In this document: positions 32,224-40,669 of the stretch, in pieces | Layout of the letters: each line of letters starts with the position of its first letter | Numbering within the stretch: position 1 is the first letter of the stretch | Source: RAM1 sp943372515 | GTDB lineage: Bacteria > Pseudomonadota > Gammaproteobacteria > Burkholderiales > Burkholderiaceae_C | Assembly (NCBI GenBank): GCA_943372515.1 | Contig: CALRYY010000004.1 | Location: 1 to 64,000, forward strand | Length of the DNA stretch: 64,000 nucleotides | Reading direction: 5' to 3' | Translations under genes and position numbers: made by a program | Notes under the pieces: generated by a model | What the model saw: only the letters and a program-made list of their open reading frames with translations | The model's database searches: none | What the model was told of the DNA's origin: nothing

Positions 32224-33203
32224 GATGTCAACAATTGTGCGTAACGCGCCAAGTCTACGTTGCCCCCGCTCACGATGACGCCCACGCGCTGGCCGCGCAA
32301 ATCCAGCCCTGCGTGAAAGGCTGCCGCCAGGCTCAGGCAGCCCGTGGGCTCCACCACCAGCTTCATGCGCTGCGCATAAAAGCGCATGGCCTCCACCAGC
32401 TGCGCATCGGTCACGGTCACGATGTCATCCACATCGCGGCGGATCACCCCAAAGGTGTACTGGCCCAGGTGCTGCGTCTGCGCGCCGTCGGCAAGGGTGC
32501 GCGGTGTTTCAATGTGCACGATGGCGCCGGTGCGCAGGGATTGCTGGCCGTCGTTGCCGGCTTCAGGCTCCACGCCATACACCTTGCACTGCGGTGCCAG
32601 CGCCCGCGCGGCCAGCGCGCAGCCGCTGAGCAGGCCGCCGCCGCCCAGGCACACCAGCAGTGCGTCCAGCGCTCCCGTTTCTTCAAACAGTTCTTTCGCG
32701 GCCGTGCCCTGCCCGGCCATCACATGCGGATGGTCGTAGGGCGGAATGGGTGTCATGCCGCGGTCCGCGGCCAGCTGCGCTGTCAGCGCTTCGCGGTCCT
32801 GCGTGTAGCGGTCGTACAGGATCACTTCGCCGCCACCACCCTCGCCGTTCGCCAGATAGCCGCGCGTGGCGTCCACCTTGGCCTGCGGCGCATCCATCGG
32901 CATCAGGATGGCCGCCGGTATGCCCAGCATGCGCGCTGACAGCGCAATGGCCTGCGCATGGTTGCCCGACGAGAAAGTGACGACGCCCGCGCGCTTTTGT
33001 TCTGCGCTGAACTGCGCCAGTGCGTTGTACGCGCCGCGGAACTTGAACGCGCCCATGCGCTGGAAGTTCTCGCACTTGAAGAAAAGCTGCGCGCCCAGCA
33101 GCGCATCCGCTGTGGCACTGCGCAAGACAGGGGTGCGGTGGGCGTGGCCATGCAGGCGCTGCGCGGCGTGCTCCAGGTCGGCAAAGGTGGGTAGGGTCAG
33201 CAT
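32220..33203 (-). CDS. PLP-dependent threonine/serine dehydratase or serine racemase family enzyme
   Basis: A 327-residue fold-type II PLP enzyme. The cofactor Lys is K54 in GAFKFRGAYN, with SSGNHAQAIAL near 78 for the substrate carboxylate and the glycine-rich phosphate loop LGGGGLLSGCAL near 188. C-terminal SGGNVD is typical of the serine racemase/threonine deaminase group. There is no regulatory ACT domain, so this is a catabolic type: serine or threonine dehydratase, threo-3-hydroxyaspartate ammonia-lyase or serine racemase. Its sequence does not decide among these. It is coupled to the downstream acetyltransferase by a four-base overlap. Confidence 0.88.
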   Translation of the reverse strand: MLTLPTFADLEHAAQRLHGHAHRTPVLRSATADALLGAQLFFKCENFQRMGAFKFRGAYNALAQFSAEQKRAGVVTFSSGNHAQAIALSARMLGIPAAILMPMDAPQAKVDATRGYLANGEGGGGEVILYDRYTQDREALTAQLAADRGMTPIPPYDHPHVMAGQGTAAKELFEETGALDALLVCLGGGGLLSGCALAARALAPQCKVYGVEPEAGNDGQQSLRTGAIVHIETPRTLADGAQTQHLGQYTFGVIRRDVDDIVTVTDAQLVEAMRFYAQRMKLVVEPTGCLSLAAAFHAGLDLRGQRVGVIVSGGNVDLARYAQLLTS

Positions 33204-33240
33204 GCCCGCCAGCTTAGCGCAGGCGCCGATACGGCGCAGA

Positions 33241-33579
33241 TCAAACCGCGTAGAAGAACCACACCGTGCTGATCAATCCGTCAGTGACTTCATAGACTGC
33301 TGCCGCTTCAAGAGGCGCGTCGCCCAGGCCGGTGATGCGTTCATGGTCGATGACCTTGCTGCCCAGCACCATGCGGTTGAGCACCTGCGCATGCAAGGAA
33401 GGCAGGTTGAAGCGCTGGGTCGCATAAAAATCCGCAAACGCGGCCTTGCCGGCCAGCGCGGGCTCAGTCTGGGGCGGACGGTAGATCTTGATGTCGTCGC
33501 TGTAGCAGGCGACAAAGGCCTGCAGGTCATGCGCGTTGTACGCATCAAGCTGTGCCTGTACAAGTGCTTCGGGGGTCAT
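33241..33579 (-). CDS. NTF2/SnoaL-like protein
   Basis: A 112-residue single-domain protein with the cone-shaped NTF2-like fold, seen from VQAQLDAYNAHDLQAFVACYSDDIKIYRPP at the N-terminus and AAAVYEVTDGLISTVWFFYAV at the end. It is similar to steroid-isomerase-like small proteins of unknown role, and conserved catalytic residues cannot be assigned. The ATG at 33579 is preferred to a start at 33600, which would overlap the antitoxin stop. It lies directly after the toxin-antitoxin pair on the same strand, possibly co-transcribed with it. Confidence 0.75.
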   Translation of the reverse strand: MTPEALVQAQLDAYNAHDLQAFVACYSDDIKIYRPPQTEPALAGKAAFADFYATQRFNLPSLHAQVLNRMVLGSKVIDHERITGLGDAPLEAAAVYEVTDGLISTVWFFYAV

Positions 33580-33596
33580 GGGGCATTCGATTGAAG

Positions 33597-33911
33597 TCAA
33601 CTCCCGGAGCGCTTGCGCACCGGGGATGAGGTTTTTTCAGAGGAAGCCTTTTCTATCAGCCGACCACTTACATATTTGTGTAGCACGCTGGCAATTAACG
33701 TCTGATAGGGCACACCCTCCTCGAGCGCTTTGACCTGTATGTCGCCCAGGTCAATGGAAGACAGCCGGATATTGACCCGCCGGTCTTTCAGGGCGGTGGC
33801 ACGTGCAGCTGCCTTCAGCTTTTGAAGTTCATTTTTCGTTGCGACGGATTTCAGCTGGCCTTGCTCAAAGGCCGAGAGAATTTCCTGCTCATAAGCGTCA
33901 ACTTTTGCCAT
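33597..33911 (-). CDS. BrnA/CopG-like antitoxin
   Basis: A 104-residue protein with a ribbon-helix-helix segment DRRVNIRLSSIDLGDIQVKALEEGVPYQTLIASVLHKYV at about 46-85, matching BrnA/CopG-type antitoxins that neutralise a toxin and repress the operon. The N-terminal part is helical and charged, and the tail is basic and Ser-rich. An AAGGTGGAG site at 33915-33923 lies just before the ATG at 33911; a GTG at 33920 is a weaker alternative. It overlaps the toxin gene by 14 bases, in the toxin-first order usual for brnTA. Its composition is less GC-rich than the surroundings. Confidence 0.8.
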   Translation of the reverse strand: MAKVDAYEQEILSAFEQGQLKSVATKNELQKLKAAARATALKDRRVNIRLSSIDLGDIQVKALEEGVPYQTLIASVLHKYVSGRLIEKASSEKTSSPVRKRSGS

Positions 33912-34191
33912 CGGCTCCACCTTGCTTCAAATAGTCCCGCGTGGCCTTGCGACTGGGGATCAGCGTCTTCAAAAAGTAATGATCCAGCTCCTCGACAAAA
34001 GGTACGAGATGCACGTAGCCATCAAGCGCCACCACAAGTATCTTTTGATTGGGATACCGGGTCTTGTTCGGATGCTCCAGGACGTCGAGTAATCCGCCGG
34101 ACTCAACCGCCACCACAATGCCCTCGAAAGAAACACCCCGCGATAGTTTGAGCGCCTTGTTTTTCTCAGTGTTCCAGCGAAAAGGCTTCAT
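33898..34191 (-). CDS. BrnT-like toxin
   Basis: A 97-residue protein of BrnT-like form: FRWNTEKNKALKLSRGVSFEGIVVA at the N-terminus, a beta-sheet core with a VALDGYVHLVPFVEE strand and the C-terminal SRKATRDYLK, where BrnT toxins have a conserved SARKAT-type motif. BrnT folds like RelE and probably cuts RNA. Catalytic residues cannot be verified by eye, so ribonuclease activity is inferred. It is the first gene of the pair and overlaps the antitoxin start. One hand-counted line (34141-34200) has 27 G+C in 60, far below the flanking genes, which suggests recent acquisition. Confidence 0.75.
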   Translation of the reverse strand: MKPFRWNTEKNKALKLSRGVSFEGIVVAVESGGLLDVLEHPNKTRYPNQKILVVALDGYVHLVPFVEELDHYFLKTLIPSRKATRDYLKQGGADGKS

Positions 34192-34234
34192 GGGTTCATT
34201 CTAATTCGATGTGTGCCTTTTGTCACCACAGCTT

Positions 34235-34699
34235 TCAATCGAAACCCAGGTACCCGCGCGACTGCGCCGCCGCCTGGTCTTCAAAGATCGCCATCGCCGT
34301 GGTCATGCGGCGAAAGCCCAGCTTTTTGTAAAAGCCTTCCTTGCCGGGCACGGCATACAAAATGATTTTGCGGTGGCCGTGCGACTGCGCCACCAGCCGC
34401 GCAATGATCTCGCGGCCCAGCCCGGTGCCCTGGTGGCTGGGCAGCACCGCCACGTCGCAGATGTACGAGCAATCCACCCCGTCGGCCAGGGCACGGCCCA
34501 CGCCCACCAGCCGGCCGCTGTCGCGCACAAAGCAGCGGAACATGCTGTTGCCGAATGCCGTGGCCAGCCACTGGGGACTTTTTTCGCCCAGCGGGGCGGC
34601 CCGGTACAGGGCACTCAGTTCGTGCCAGTCGATGTCGGCCAGCGTGTCGGACCAGTCCAGTTGCATGGGTGCCTCACTCGATCGGGTTGGTTGTGTCAT
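34235..34699 (-). CDS. GNAT family N-acetyltransferase (small)
   Basis: A 154-residue single-domain acetyltransferase. The acetyl-CoA loop is PSHQGTGLGREIIARLV near 93 and the C-terminal YAVPGKEGFYKKLGFRRM is the usual GNAT end. The ICDVAVLPSHQGTGLG form is common in PhnO/YhhY-like proteins of unknown substrate. ATGs at 34699 and 34666 are both possible starts; the former gives a short extension MTQPTRSSEAP. It is divergent from the glycerophosphodiesterase gene. Confidence 0.85.
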   Translation of the reverse strand: MTQPTRSSEAPMQLDWSDTLADIDWHELSALYRAAPLGEKSPQWLATAFGNSMFRCFVRDSGRLVGVGRALADGVDCSYICDVAVLPSHQGTGLGREIIARLVAQSHGHRKIILYAVPGKEGFYKKLGFRRMTTAMAIFEDQAAAQSRGYLGFD

Positions 34700-34787
34700 G
34701 GCGCCGTCATGGTACGGCAGCACATTGCGCATGCATGTCATGCAGGCGCGCACGTCCTGCATTTTTCAACCGACCCGGACCGAACCC

Positions 34788-35927
34788 ATGAAAATCGCTT
34801 CCCTTGTAGCTGTCTTCTCGCTTGCCCTGCTGCAGGCCTGTGGCGGCGGCGGCCCCAACCTCAACACCCTGACGGGAGAGCTGCCGCTGGTGATCGGCCA
34901 CCGCGGCGCGTCCGGCACACTGCCCGAGCACACGCTGGAGGCCTACAAGGCCGCCATTGACCAGGGTGCCGATTTTGTCGAGCCCGACCTGGTGCTGACC
35001 AAGGACGGCGTGATGGTGGCCCGCCACGAGCCCATGCTGGACAGCACGACCGACGTGGCCCTCAAGTTCCCCGCCGCGCGCAAGTCCACACGCAACATGG
35101 ACGGCGTCACAACGACCGCCTACTTTGCCAGCGACTTCACGCTGGCCGAGATCAAGACGCTGCGCGCGGTCCAGTCCAGCGCGGCACGCTCCAAGGCTTT
35201 TGACGGCCTTTACACCATCCCCACGCTGGACGAGGTGATCGCCCTGGTCAAGGCCGAGGGCACCAAAGCCGGCCGCACCGTGGGCATCTACCCCGAGATC
35301 AAGCATTCCACCTTCCATTCCGACGTGGTGGGGTTCGGGCGCAACGTGTTTGAAGACAAGCTGGTGGCCACGCTGCACGCCGCGTATGGCAACGTGGCGA
35401 CGGCACCCGTGTTCGTGCAGTCGTTCGAGGTTTCCAACCTGCAGTACCTGCGCACCAAAACCAGCATCCGCCTCGTGCAGCTGATAGATGCGGACGATGT
35501 GAAAGACGACGGCAGCATGTCGCTGGTGGCGCCCTATCACAAGCCCTACGACTTCGTGGTGAAGAACGACCCCCGTACCTTTGCCGACCTGCTGACGCCC
35601 GCCGGCCTGGACTTTGTGAAGACCTATGCCAACGCCGTCGGCCCCTGGAAGCCCTATCTGGTCAAGACGGTGAACGACCGGGTCGAGCGCACCGGCGACA
35701 CCACACTCACCATCAACGACCGCCGCGTGGACGGCAGCACGGGCGTGATCGAGCTGGCCCACCAGAAGGGCCTGCTGGTGCACACCTGGACGTTCCGCAA
35801 CGACGCCAGCGGCTACGGCTTCAAGGACCCTCAGGCCGAGATGGCGTACTACATGCGTCTGGGCGTGGACGGCGTGTTCACCGACTTCCCCGCCACAGGG
35901 GTCGCGGCGAAGCAGTCTTTGCGCTGA
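34788..35927 (+). CDS. Lipoprotein glycerophosphodiester phosphodiesterase (GlpQ-like)
   Basis: A 379-residue enzyme that hydrolyses deacylated phospholipids to glycerol-3-phosphate and an alcohol. The signal peptide ends in LLQAC (Cys 18), so the protein is a lipoprotein with a Gly-rich tether. The GDPD core is clear: VIGHRGASGTLPEHTLEAYKAA, the metal and catalytic residues in GADFVEPDLVLTKDG and ARHEPML, and later YPEIKH. The C-terminal MRLGVDGVFTDFPA is the usual closing motif. Members of this size are periplasmic and calcium-dependent. The open frame extends to 34341, but only the ATG at 34788 gives a proper signal. Confidence 0.92.
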   Translation: MKIASLVAVFSLALLQACGGGGPNLNTLTGELPLVIGHRGASGTLPEHTLEAYKAAIDQGADFVEPDLVLTKDGVMVARHEPMLDSTTDVALKFPAARKSTRNMDGVTTTAYFASDFTLAEIKTLRAVQSSAARSKAFDGLYTIPTLDEVIALVKAEGTKAGRTVGIYPEIKHSTFHSDVVGFGRNVFEDKLVATLHAAYGNVATAPVFVQSFEVSNLQYLRTKTSIRLVQLIDADDVKDDGSMSLVAPYHKPYDFVVKNDPRTFADLLTPAGLDFVKTYANAVGPWKPYLVKTVNDRVERTGDTTLTINDRRVDGSTGVIELAHQKGLLVHTWTFRNDASGYGFKDPQAEMAYYMRLGVDGVFTDFPATGVAAKQSLR

Positions 35928-35954
35928 CCCGCTCAGGCGCGCGCCAGGGGCACA

Positions 35955-38507
35955 ATGCCCCTTGTGCTGCCCCTGCTGACCACCTTTTCCTGGCAAGAGC
36001 TGCGCCACCACCCGTGGCGCAATGCCGCCGCCGTGCTGGCCGTGATGCTGGGCGTGGCGCTGGCGTTTTCGGTCCACCTGATCAATGCGTCCGCACTCAG
36101 CGAGTTTTCAAGCGCGGTGCGCTCGGTCAACGGCCAGCCCGACCTGGAGCTGCGCGCGGTGCGCGGCGGGTTTGACGAGCGTGTGTTTGCGCGCGTGGCG
36201 GCGCACCCCGGCGTGGCGTTGGCCAGCCCGGTGCTGGAGGTGCAGACGCTGGTGCTGGCACCGGACGGCACGCGCAAGGCCTTGCGTATCGTGGGCGTGG
36301 ATGCGCTGGTGGTGGCAGGCGTGGCGCCGGCGCTGATGCCGGTGCCGCGCGACGGCGGCAACCGGTTTGCCGTGTTTGCGCCGGGCACGGTTTTCCTGAA
36401 TGCTGCTGCACGCGCTTTGCTGGCGAATGCGTCGACTGGTTCCGGGCAAAGCGCATCGGACGTCCAGCTGCAAGTGGGCTTGCAACTGCGCGCCGTTCAG
36501 GTTGGTGGCACAGTGGCGGCTGGCGGCGGGCCGCTGGCTGTGATGGACATCGGCGCGGCACAAGACCTGTTTGGCCGCGCGGGCCAGCTCACCCGCATTG
36601 ACGTGCGCCTGGCGCCCGGCGCAGACCGCTCCGCCGTGCTGCAGGCGCTGGCATTGCCTGCAGACGTAGCCGCCACCGCGCCTGGTGACGCTGCACAGCG
36701 CGTCAGCAACCTGTCGCGTGCCTATCGCGTGAACCTCACCGTGCTGGCGCTGGTGGCGCTGTTCACCGGCGCGTTTTTGGTGTTCTCTGTGCTGTCGCTG
36801 AGCGTGGCGCGGCGCGCGCAGCAGTTTGCGCTGCTGGGCGTGCTGGGCCTGACGGCGCGCCAGCGGCTGCGGCTGGTGCTGGTGGAGTCTGCGCTGCTGG
36901 GCACCGTGGGCAGTGTGGCCGGCATTGCGCTGGGCACGGGGCTGGCGGCGCTGGCGCTTCGCCTGCTGGGCGGCGACCTGGGCGGCGGCTACTTTCCGGG
37001 CGCGGCCCCTGCACTGCAGTGGGACGGCTGGGGCGCGCTGGCCTATGGCGTGCTGGGCGGGGTGGCGGCGCTATTGGGGGGCTGGTGGCCCGCGCGTGCC
37101 GTGCAACAGCTGCCGCTGGCGCAAACACTCAAGGGGCTGGGCGTGGCGGCGCGCGCCGGGCGCAGCCACTGGCTGAGCCTGTCGCTCATGGGCGCAGGCG
37201 CGCTGCTGGCGCTGCTGCCGCCGGTGGGGGGCATTCCGCTGGCCGCCTATGTGTCGGTGGGGCTGCTGCTGGTAGGCGGCATCACCGCCCTGCCGTGGGC
37301 GGTGGCGCTGCTGTACGACCGGCTCGCGCCCGGGGTGGCACACCGCCTGCTGCCCCTGCTGGCGGTGGAACGCGCCCGGCGTGTGCGCGAGAGCGCGGCG
37401 GTGGCCGTCAGTGGCGTGGTTGCATCGCTGAGCCTGGCCGTGGCGCTGACGGTCATGGTCGCCAGCTTTCGCGGCAGCGTGACGCAGTGGCTGGACGACG
37501 TGCTGCCCGCCGGGCTGTACGTGCGCACCGCCAGCGCGCCGGGCACGGGCGACACGGCGTATTTCGAACCCGCCTTTGTGCAGGCGGTGGCCCAGGTGCC
37601 CGGCATCCAGCGCGTGGGCACGCTGCGCACCGCACCGCTGCTGCTGGACCCGGCTCGCCCGGCCGTCACGCTGATCGCCCGCGCGCTGGACGGCCCACTG
37701 CAGGCCCTGCCGCTGGTGGGCAACGCCGTGGCCGTGCCCGCAGGCCATGTGGGCATTTATGTGAGTGAAGCGGTCGTCGACCTGTATGGCGCGCGCACCG
37801 GCGAGGTGTTTGCACAGCTGGCCACTGCGTTTCGCCCTGGAACGACTTTTTTTGTGGCCGGTGTGTGGCGCGACTACGCCCGCCAAAGCGGCGCCATCGT
37901 GATCGCCCAGCAGGACTTTGAGCGGCTGACGGGCGACCGGCGTGTGAACGACCTGGCGTTGTGGCTGGCGCCGGATGCCGATGGCGCCCAGGTGCAGCAA
38001 GCCGTGCGCACCGTGGCTGACCGCCAGGGCGCGGGGACCCTGCTGGAATTTGCATCAGCCGGCGAGATCCGCAAAACCTCGCTTCGCATTTTTGACCGCA
38101 GCTTTGCCGTCACCTACTGGCTGCAGGCAGTGGCCATTGGCATCGGCCTGTTTGGCGTGGCGGCCAGCTTCAGCGCGCAGGTGCTGGCGCGGCGCAAGGA
38201 GTTTGGCCTGCTGGCGCACCTGGGCCTCACGCGCCGCCAGATCCTGGCGGTGGTGGCGGGCGAAGGCGCGGCCTGGACGCTGATCGGCTCGCTGGCCGGG
38301 CTGGTGCTGGGCCTGGCCGTGAGTGTGGTGCTGGTGCATGTGGTCAACCCCCAGAGCTTTCACTGGACCATGGACCTGGCCGTGCCCTGGCTGCGGCTGG
38401 CGGCGCTGTGTGCGGCGGTGGTGCTGGCGGGCACGGTCACGGCCTGGCTGGCCGGGCGGACGGCTGCCGGGCGCGACGCCGTGATGGCAGTGAAGGAAGA
38501 CTGGTAA
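35955..38507 (+). CDS. FtsX-like ABC transporter permease (AttFG type)
   Basis: An 850-residue inner-membrane protein with two FtsX domains: an N-terminal helix (about 20-45), a long periplasmic part, a first helix bundle (about 255-400), a middle pair (about 400-460), a second periplasmic part and a final bundle (about 720-845). The cytoplasmic coupling stretch RRAQQFALLGVLGLTARQ and a related RRKEFGLLAHLGLTRRQ mark the two repeats. These permeases need a separate MacB-like ATPase; none adjoins, but the gene at 17056 is a suitable partner. The downstream AttH-like gene supports an Att-type system of unknown substrate in the envelope. Confidence 0.88.
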   Translation: MPLVLPLLTTFSWQELRHHPWRNAAAVLAVMLGVALAFSVHLINASALSEFSSAVRSVNGQPDLELRAVRGGFDERVFARVAAHPGVALASPVLEVQTLVLAPDGTRKALRIVGVDALVVAGVAPALMPVPRDGGNRFAVFAPGTVFLNAAARALLANASTGSGQSASDVQLQVGLQLRAVQVGGTVAAGGGPLAVMDIGAAQDLFGRAGQLTRIDVRLAPGADRSAVLQALALPADVAATAPGDAAQRVSNLSRAYRVNLTVLALVALFTGAFLVFSVLSLSVARRAQQFALLGVLGLTARQRLRLVLVESALLGTVGSVAGIALGTGLAALALRLLGGDLGGGYFPGAAPALQWDGWGALAYGVLGGVAALLGGWWPARAVQQLPLAQTLKGLGVAARAGRSHWLSLSLMGAGALLALLPPVGGIPLAAYVSVGLLLVGGITALPWAVALLYDRLAPGVAHRLLPLLAVERARRVRESAAVAVSGVVASLSLAVALTVMVASFRGSVTQWLDDVLPAGLYVRTASAPGTGDTAYFEPAFVQAVAQVPGIQRVGTLRTAPLLLDPARPAVTLIARALDGPLQALPLVGNAVAVPAGHVGIYVSEAVVDLYGARTGEVFAQLATAFRPGTTFFVAGVWRDYARQSGAIVIAQQDFERLTGDRRVNDLALWLAPDADGAQVQQAVRTVADRQGAGTLLEFASAGEIRKTSLRIFDRSFAVTYWLQAVAIGIGLFGVAASFSAQVLARRKEFGLLAHLGLTRRQILAVVAGEGAAWTLIGSLAGLVLGLAVSVVLVHVVNPQSFHWTMDLAVPWLRLAALCAAVVLAGTVTAWLAGRTAAGRDAVMAVKEDW

Positions 38508-38528
38508 CGCGCCTGCGACAATGCCGCG

Positions 38529-39599
38529 ATGCCCACACCACCCACCTTGCGCGCCTGGGAACATGACGCCGTTGCCCGCATCGAGGCCGACTTCCAGCGC
38601 AGCGCAGACACCCACCTGATCGCCCTGCCCCTGCCCGGCTTTGCCCGGCACGGCATTGACCTGTACCTCAAGGACGAATCCACCCACCCCACGGGCAGCC
38701 TCAAGCACCGCCTGGCACGCTCGCTGTTCCTGTACGCGCTGTGCAATGGCTGGCTGCGTGAGGGCTCCACGGTGGTGGAATCGTCCAGCGGCTCCACCGC
38801 GGTGAGCGAGGCCTACTTTGCGCGCCTGCTGGGCCTGCCGTTCGTGGCCGTCATGCCGCGCAGCACCTCGCCTGAAAAAATCGCGCAGATCGAGTTTTAC
38901 GGTGGGCGCTGCCACCTGGTAGACAGCGCGGCTCAGGTCTATGAAGAGGCTCGCCGCATTGCCGTGGACACCGGCGGTCACTACATGGACCAGTTCACCT
39001 ATGCCGAGCGCGCCACCGACTGGCGCGGCAACAACAACATCGCGCAAAGCATGTTCCAGCAGATGGCGCATGAGCGCCATGCCGTGCCGCGCTGGGTGGT
39101 GGTGGGCGCGGGCACGGGCGGCACCAGCGCCACCATCGGGCGGTACATCCGCTACCAGCGCCAGGCCACGCAGCTGTGCGTGGCCGACCCGCAGGGCAGC
39201 GTGTTCAGCGCCTACCATGCGTCGGGCGACGCCACGATCACCGGCCCGGGCTCGCGCATTGAAGGCATCGGGCGGCCCCGCGTGGAGCCCAGCTTCATCC
39301 GCGCGCTGGTGGACCGCATGGTGGTGGTGAGCGATGTGGATTCGGTGGCCGCGATGCGCTTGCTGTCGGGGCTGCTGGGGCGCCGGGTGGGCCCGTCCAC
39401 CGGCACCAACTTCACGGCCATGCTGGCGCTGGCCTGCGAGATGCGCGAACGCGGTGAAACCGGTGCGATCCTGTCGCTGCTGTGCGATGCGGGCGAACGC
39501 TATCTGCCCACTTACCACGACGCCGCCTGGGTGCAACAGCACATGGGCGATTGCACAGCGGCGCAGCAGCGAATGGCCGCGCTGGCGGGCCGGGGCTAG
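38529..39599 (+). CDS. Cysteine synthase-fold PLP enzyme (Cds1-like desulfhydrase)
   Basis: A 356-residue fold-type II PLP enzyme. The cofactor Lys is K59 in HPTGSLKHRLA, with ESSSGSTAVSEAY near 84 for the substrate and GAGTGGTSATIGRY near 197 for phosphate. This variant of the cysteine synthase motif (SLKHR rather than SxKDR) is found in a group typified by mycobacterial Cds1, which degrades cysteine to pyruvate, ammonium and sulfide. Both desulfhydrase and synthase activities remain possible. It lies between the permease and the AttH-like gene, 21 bases after the former, so it shares their transcript; why is unclear. Confidence 0.87.
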   Translation: MPTPPTLRAWEHDAVARIEADFQRSADTHLIALPLPGFARHGIDLYLKDESTHPTGSLKHRLARSLFLYALCNGWLREGSTVVESSSGSTAVSEAYFARLLGLPFVAVMPRSTSPEKIAQIEFYGGRCHLVDSAAQVYEEARRIAVDTGGHYMDQFTYAERATDWRGNNNIAQSMFQQMAHERHAVPRWVVVGAGTGGTSATIGRYIRYQRQATQLCVADPQGSVFSAYHASGDATITGPGSRIEGIGRPRVEPSFIRALVDRMVVVSDVDSVAAMRLLSGLLGRRVGPSTGTNFTAMLALACEMRERGETGAILSLLCDAGERYLPTYHDAAWVQQHMGDCTAAQQRMAALAGRG

Positions 39600-39604
39600 A
39601 CGCC

Positions 39605-40669
39605 ATGGCGCCGTTCGCACGCCGCAGCCTGCTGGGCGCCGCGCTCGGCTCGGGCCTGGGCGCGTGCCTGCCGGCAGCGGCTTTGCCGCCCAAGGCGTTG
39701 CAGTTCCCGCGCGACCACGGCGCGCACCCGGGCTTTCGCACCGAGTGGTGGTACATCACGGGCCACGCCATATCGGGCGGGCGTGAGTTCGGCTTCCAGG
39801 TGACATTCTTTCGTTCGCGGGTAGATGGCACGCAGGGCATGCAATCGGGCTTTGCGGCGCGGCAGCTCATCTTTGCGCATGCGGCCATCACGGACGTGCA
39901 GGGCAAGAAGCTGCTGCACGACCAGCGCATTGCGCGTGAGGGTTTTGACGTGGCCGCAGCCGGCGGCGCCGACACACAGCTCAAGCTGCGCGACTGGTCG
40001 CTGGTGCGGGGCGCCGCAGGCTACCAGGCACGCATCAGCGCCCAGGACTTTGCGCTGGACCTGGCCTTTGTGCCCACGCAGGCCGTGCTGCTGCAAGGCG
40101 ACCGGGGCCTGTCACGCAAGGGCCCGCAGGACAAGCAGGCCAGCTACTACTACAGCCAGCCGCAACTGAAAACCCGCGGCACGCTCACCCTGCGCGGCCA
40201 GCGCCTGGACGTGCAGGGCACGGCCTGGCTGGACCACGAATGGAGCGAAGAGCTGCTGCACCCCGAGGCCGTGGGCTGGGACTGGATCGGCATGAACTTC
40301 ATGAACGGCAGCGCACTGACGGCGTTTCGCCTGCGCCGCAAGGACGGCAGCACGCTGTGGGACGGCGGGTCGTTCCGCACAGCCGGCGGCACGCTGTACA
40401 CGGCCAGCAAGGGCGAAAATGAATTCAGCCCGCAACGCTTCTGGAAGAGCCCGGTATCGCAGGCCACCTACCCTGTGGAATGGATGGTGCGCACCCCGGC
40501 CGACTACTACACCGTCAAGGCCGTGATCGACAACCAGGAGCTGGACAGCCGCAACTCCACCGGTGCGATTTACTGGGAAGGTTTGAGCGACATGTACGAC
40601 AGCAATGGCAACAAGGTGGCGCGTGGCTACCTGGAGATGACGGGCTACGCCAGCCCGTTGCGGCTGTAG
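39605..40669 (+). CDS. AttH/CrtC-like lipocalin-fold protein
   Basis: A 354-residue protein with a twin-arginine-like signal (FARRSLLGAALGSGLGAC), which may also be a lipobox (LGAC). The mature part has the AttH/carotenoid 1,2-hydratase-like hallmark FRTEWWYITGH near 42, the KASYYYSQP-like segment and WLDHEWSEELL near 211. The family has two lipocalin-like barrels and is often encoded with MacB-like ABC transporters. No carotenoid genes are near, so a role with the FtsX permease in the envelope is more likely than carotenoid hydration. Its 3' end overlaps the convergent putative peptidase gene by 25 bases. Confidence 0.87.
   Translation: MAPFARRSLLGAALGSGLGACLPAAALPPKALQFPRDHGAHPGFRTEWWYITGHAISGGREFGFQVTFFRSRVDGTQGMQSGFAARQLIFAHAAITDVQGKKLLHDQRIAREGFDVAAAGGADTQLKLRDWSLVRGAAGYQARISAQDFALDLAFVPTQAVLLQGDRGLSRKGPQDKQASYYYSQPQLKTRGTLTLRGQRLDVQGTAWLDHEWSEELLHPEAVGWDWIGMNFMNGSALTAFRLRRKDGSTLWDGGSFRTAGGTLYTASKGENEFSPQRFWKSPVSQATYPVEWMVRTPADYYTVKAVIDNQELDSRNSTGAIYWEGLSDMYDSNGNKVARGYLEMTGYASPLRL

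Noticed and set aside
39605..40669. Carotenoid 1,2-hydratase CrtC
   Set aside because: No carotenoid genes are present, and the neighbouring ABC permease suits an AttH-like role better.
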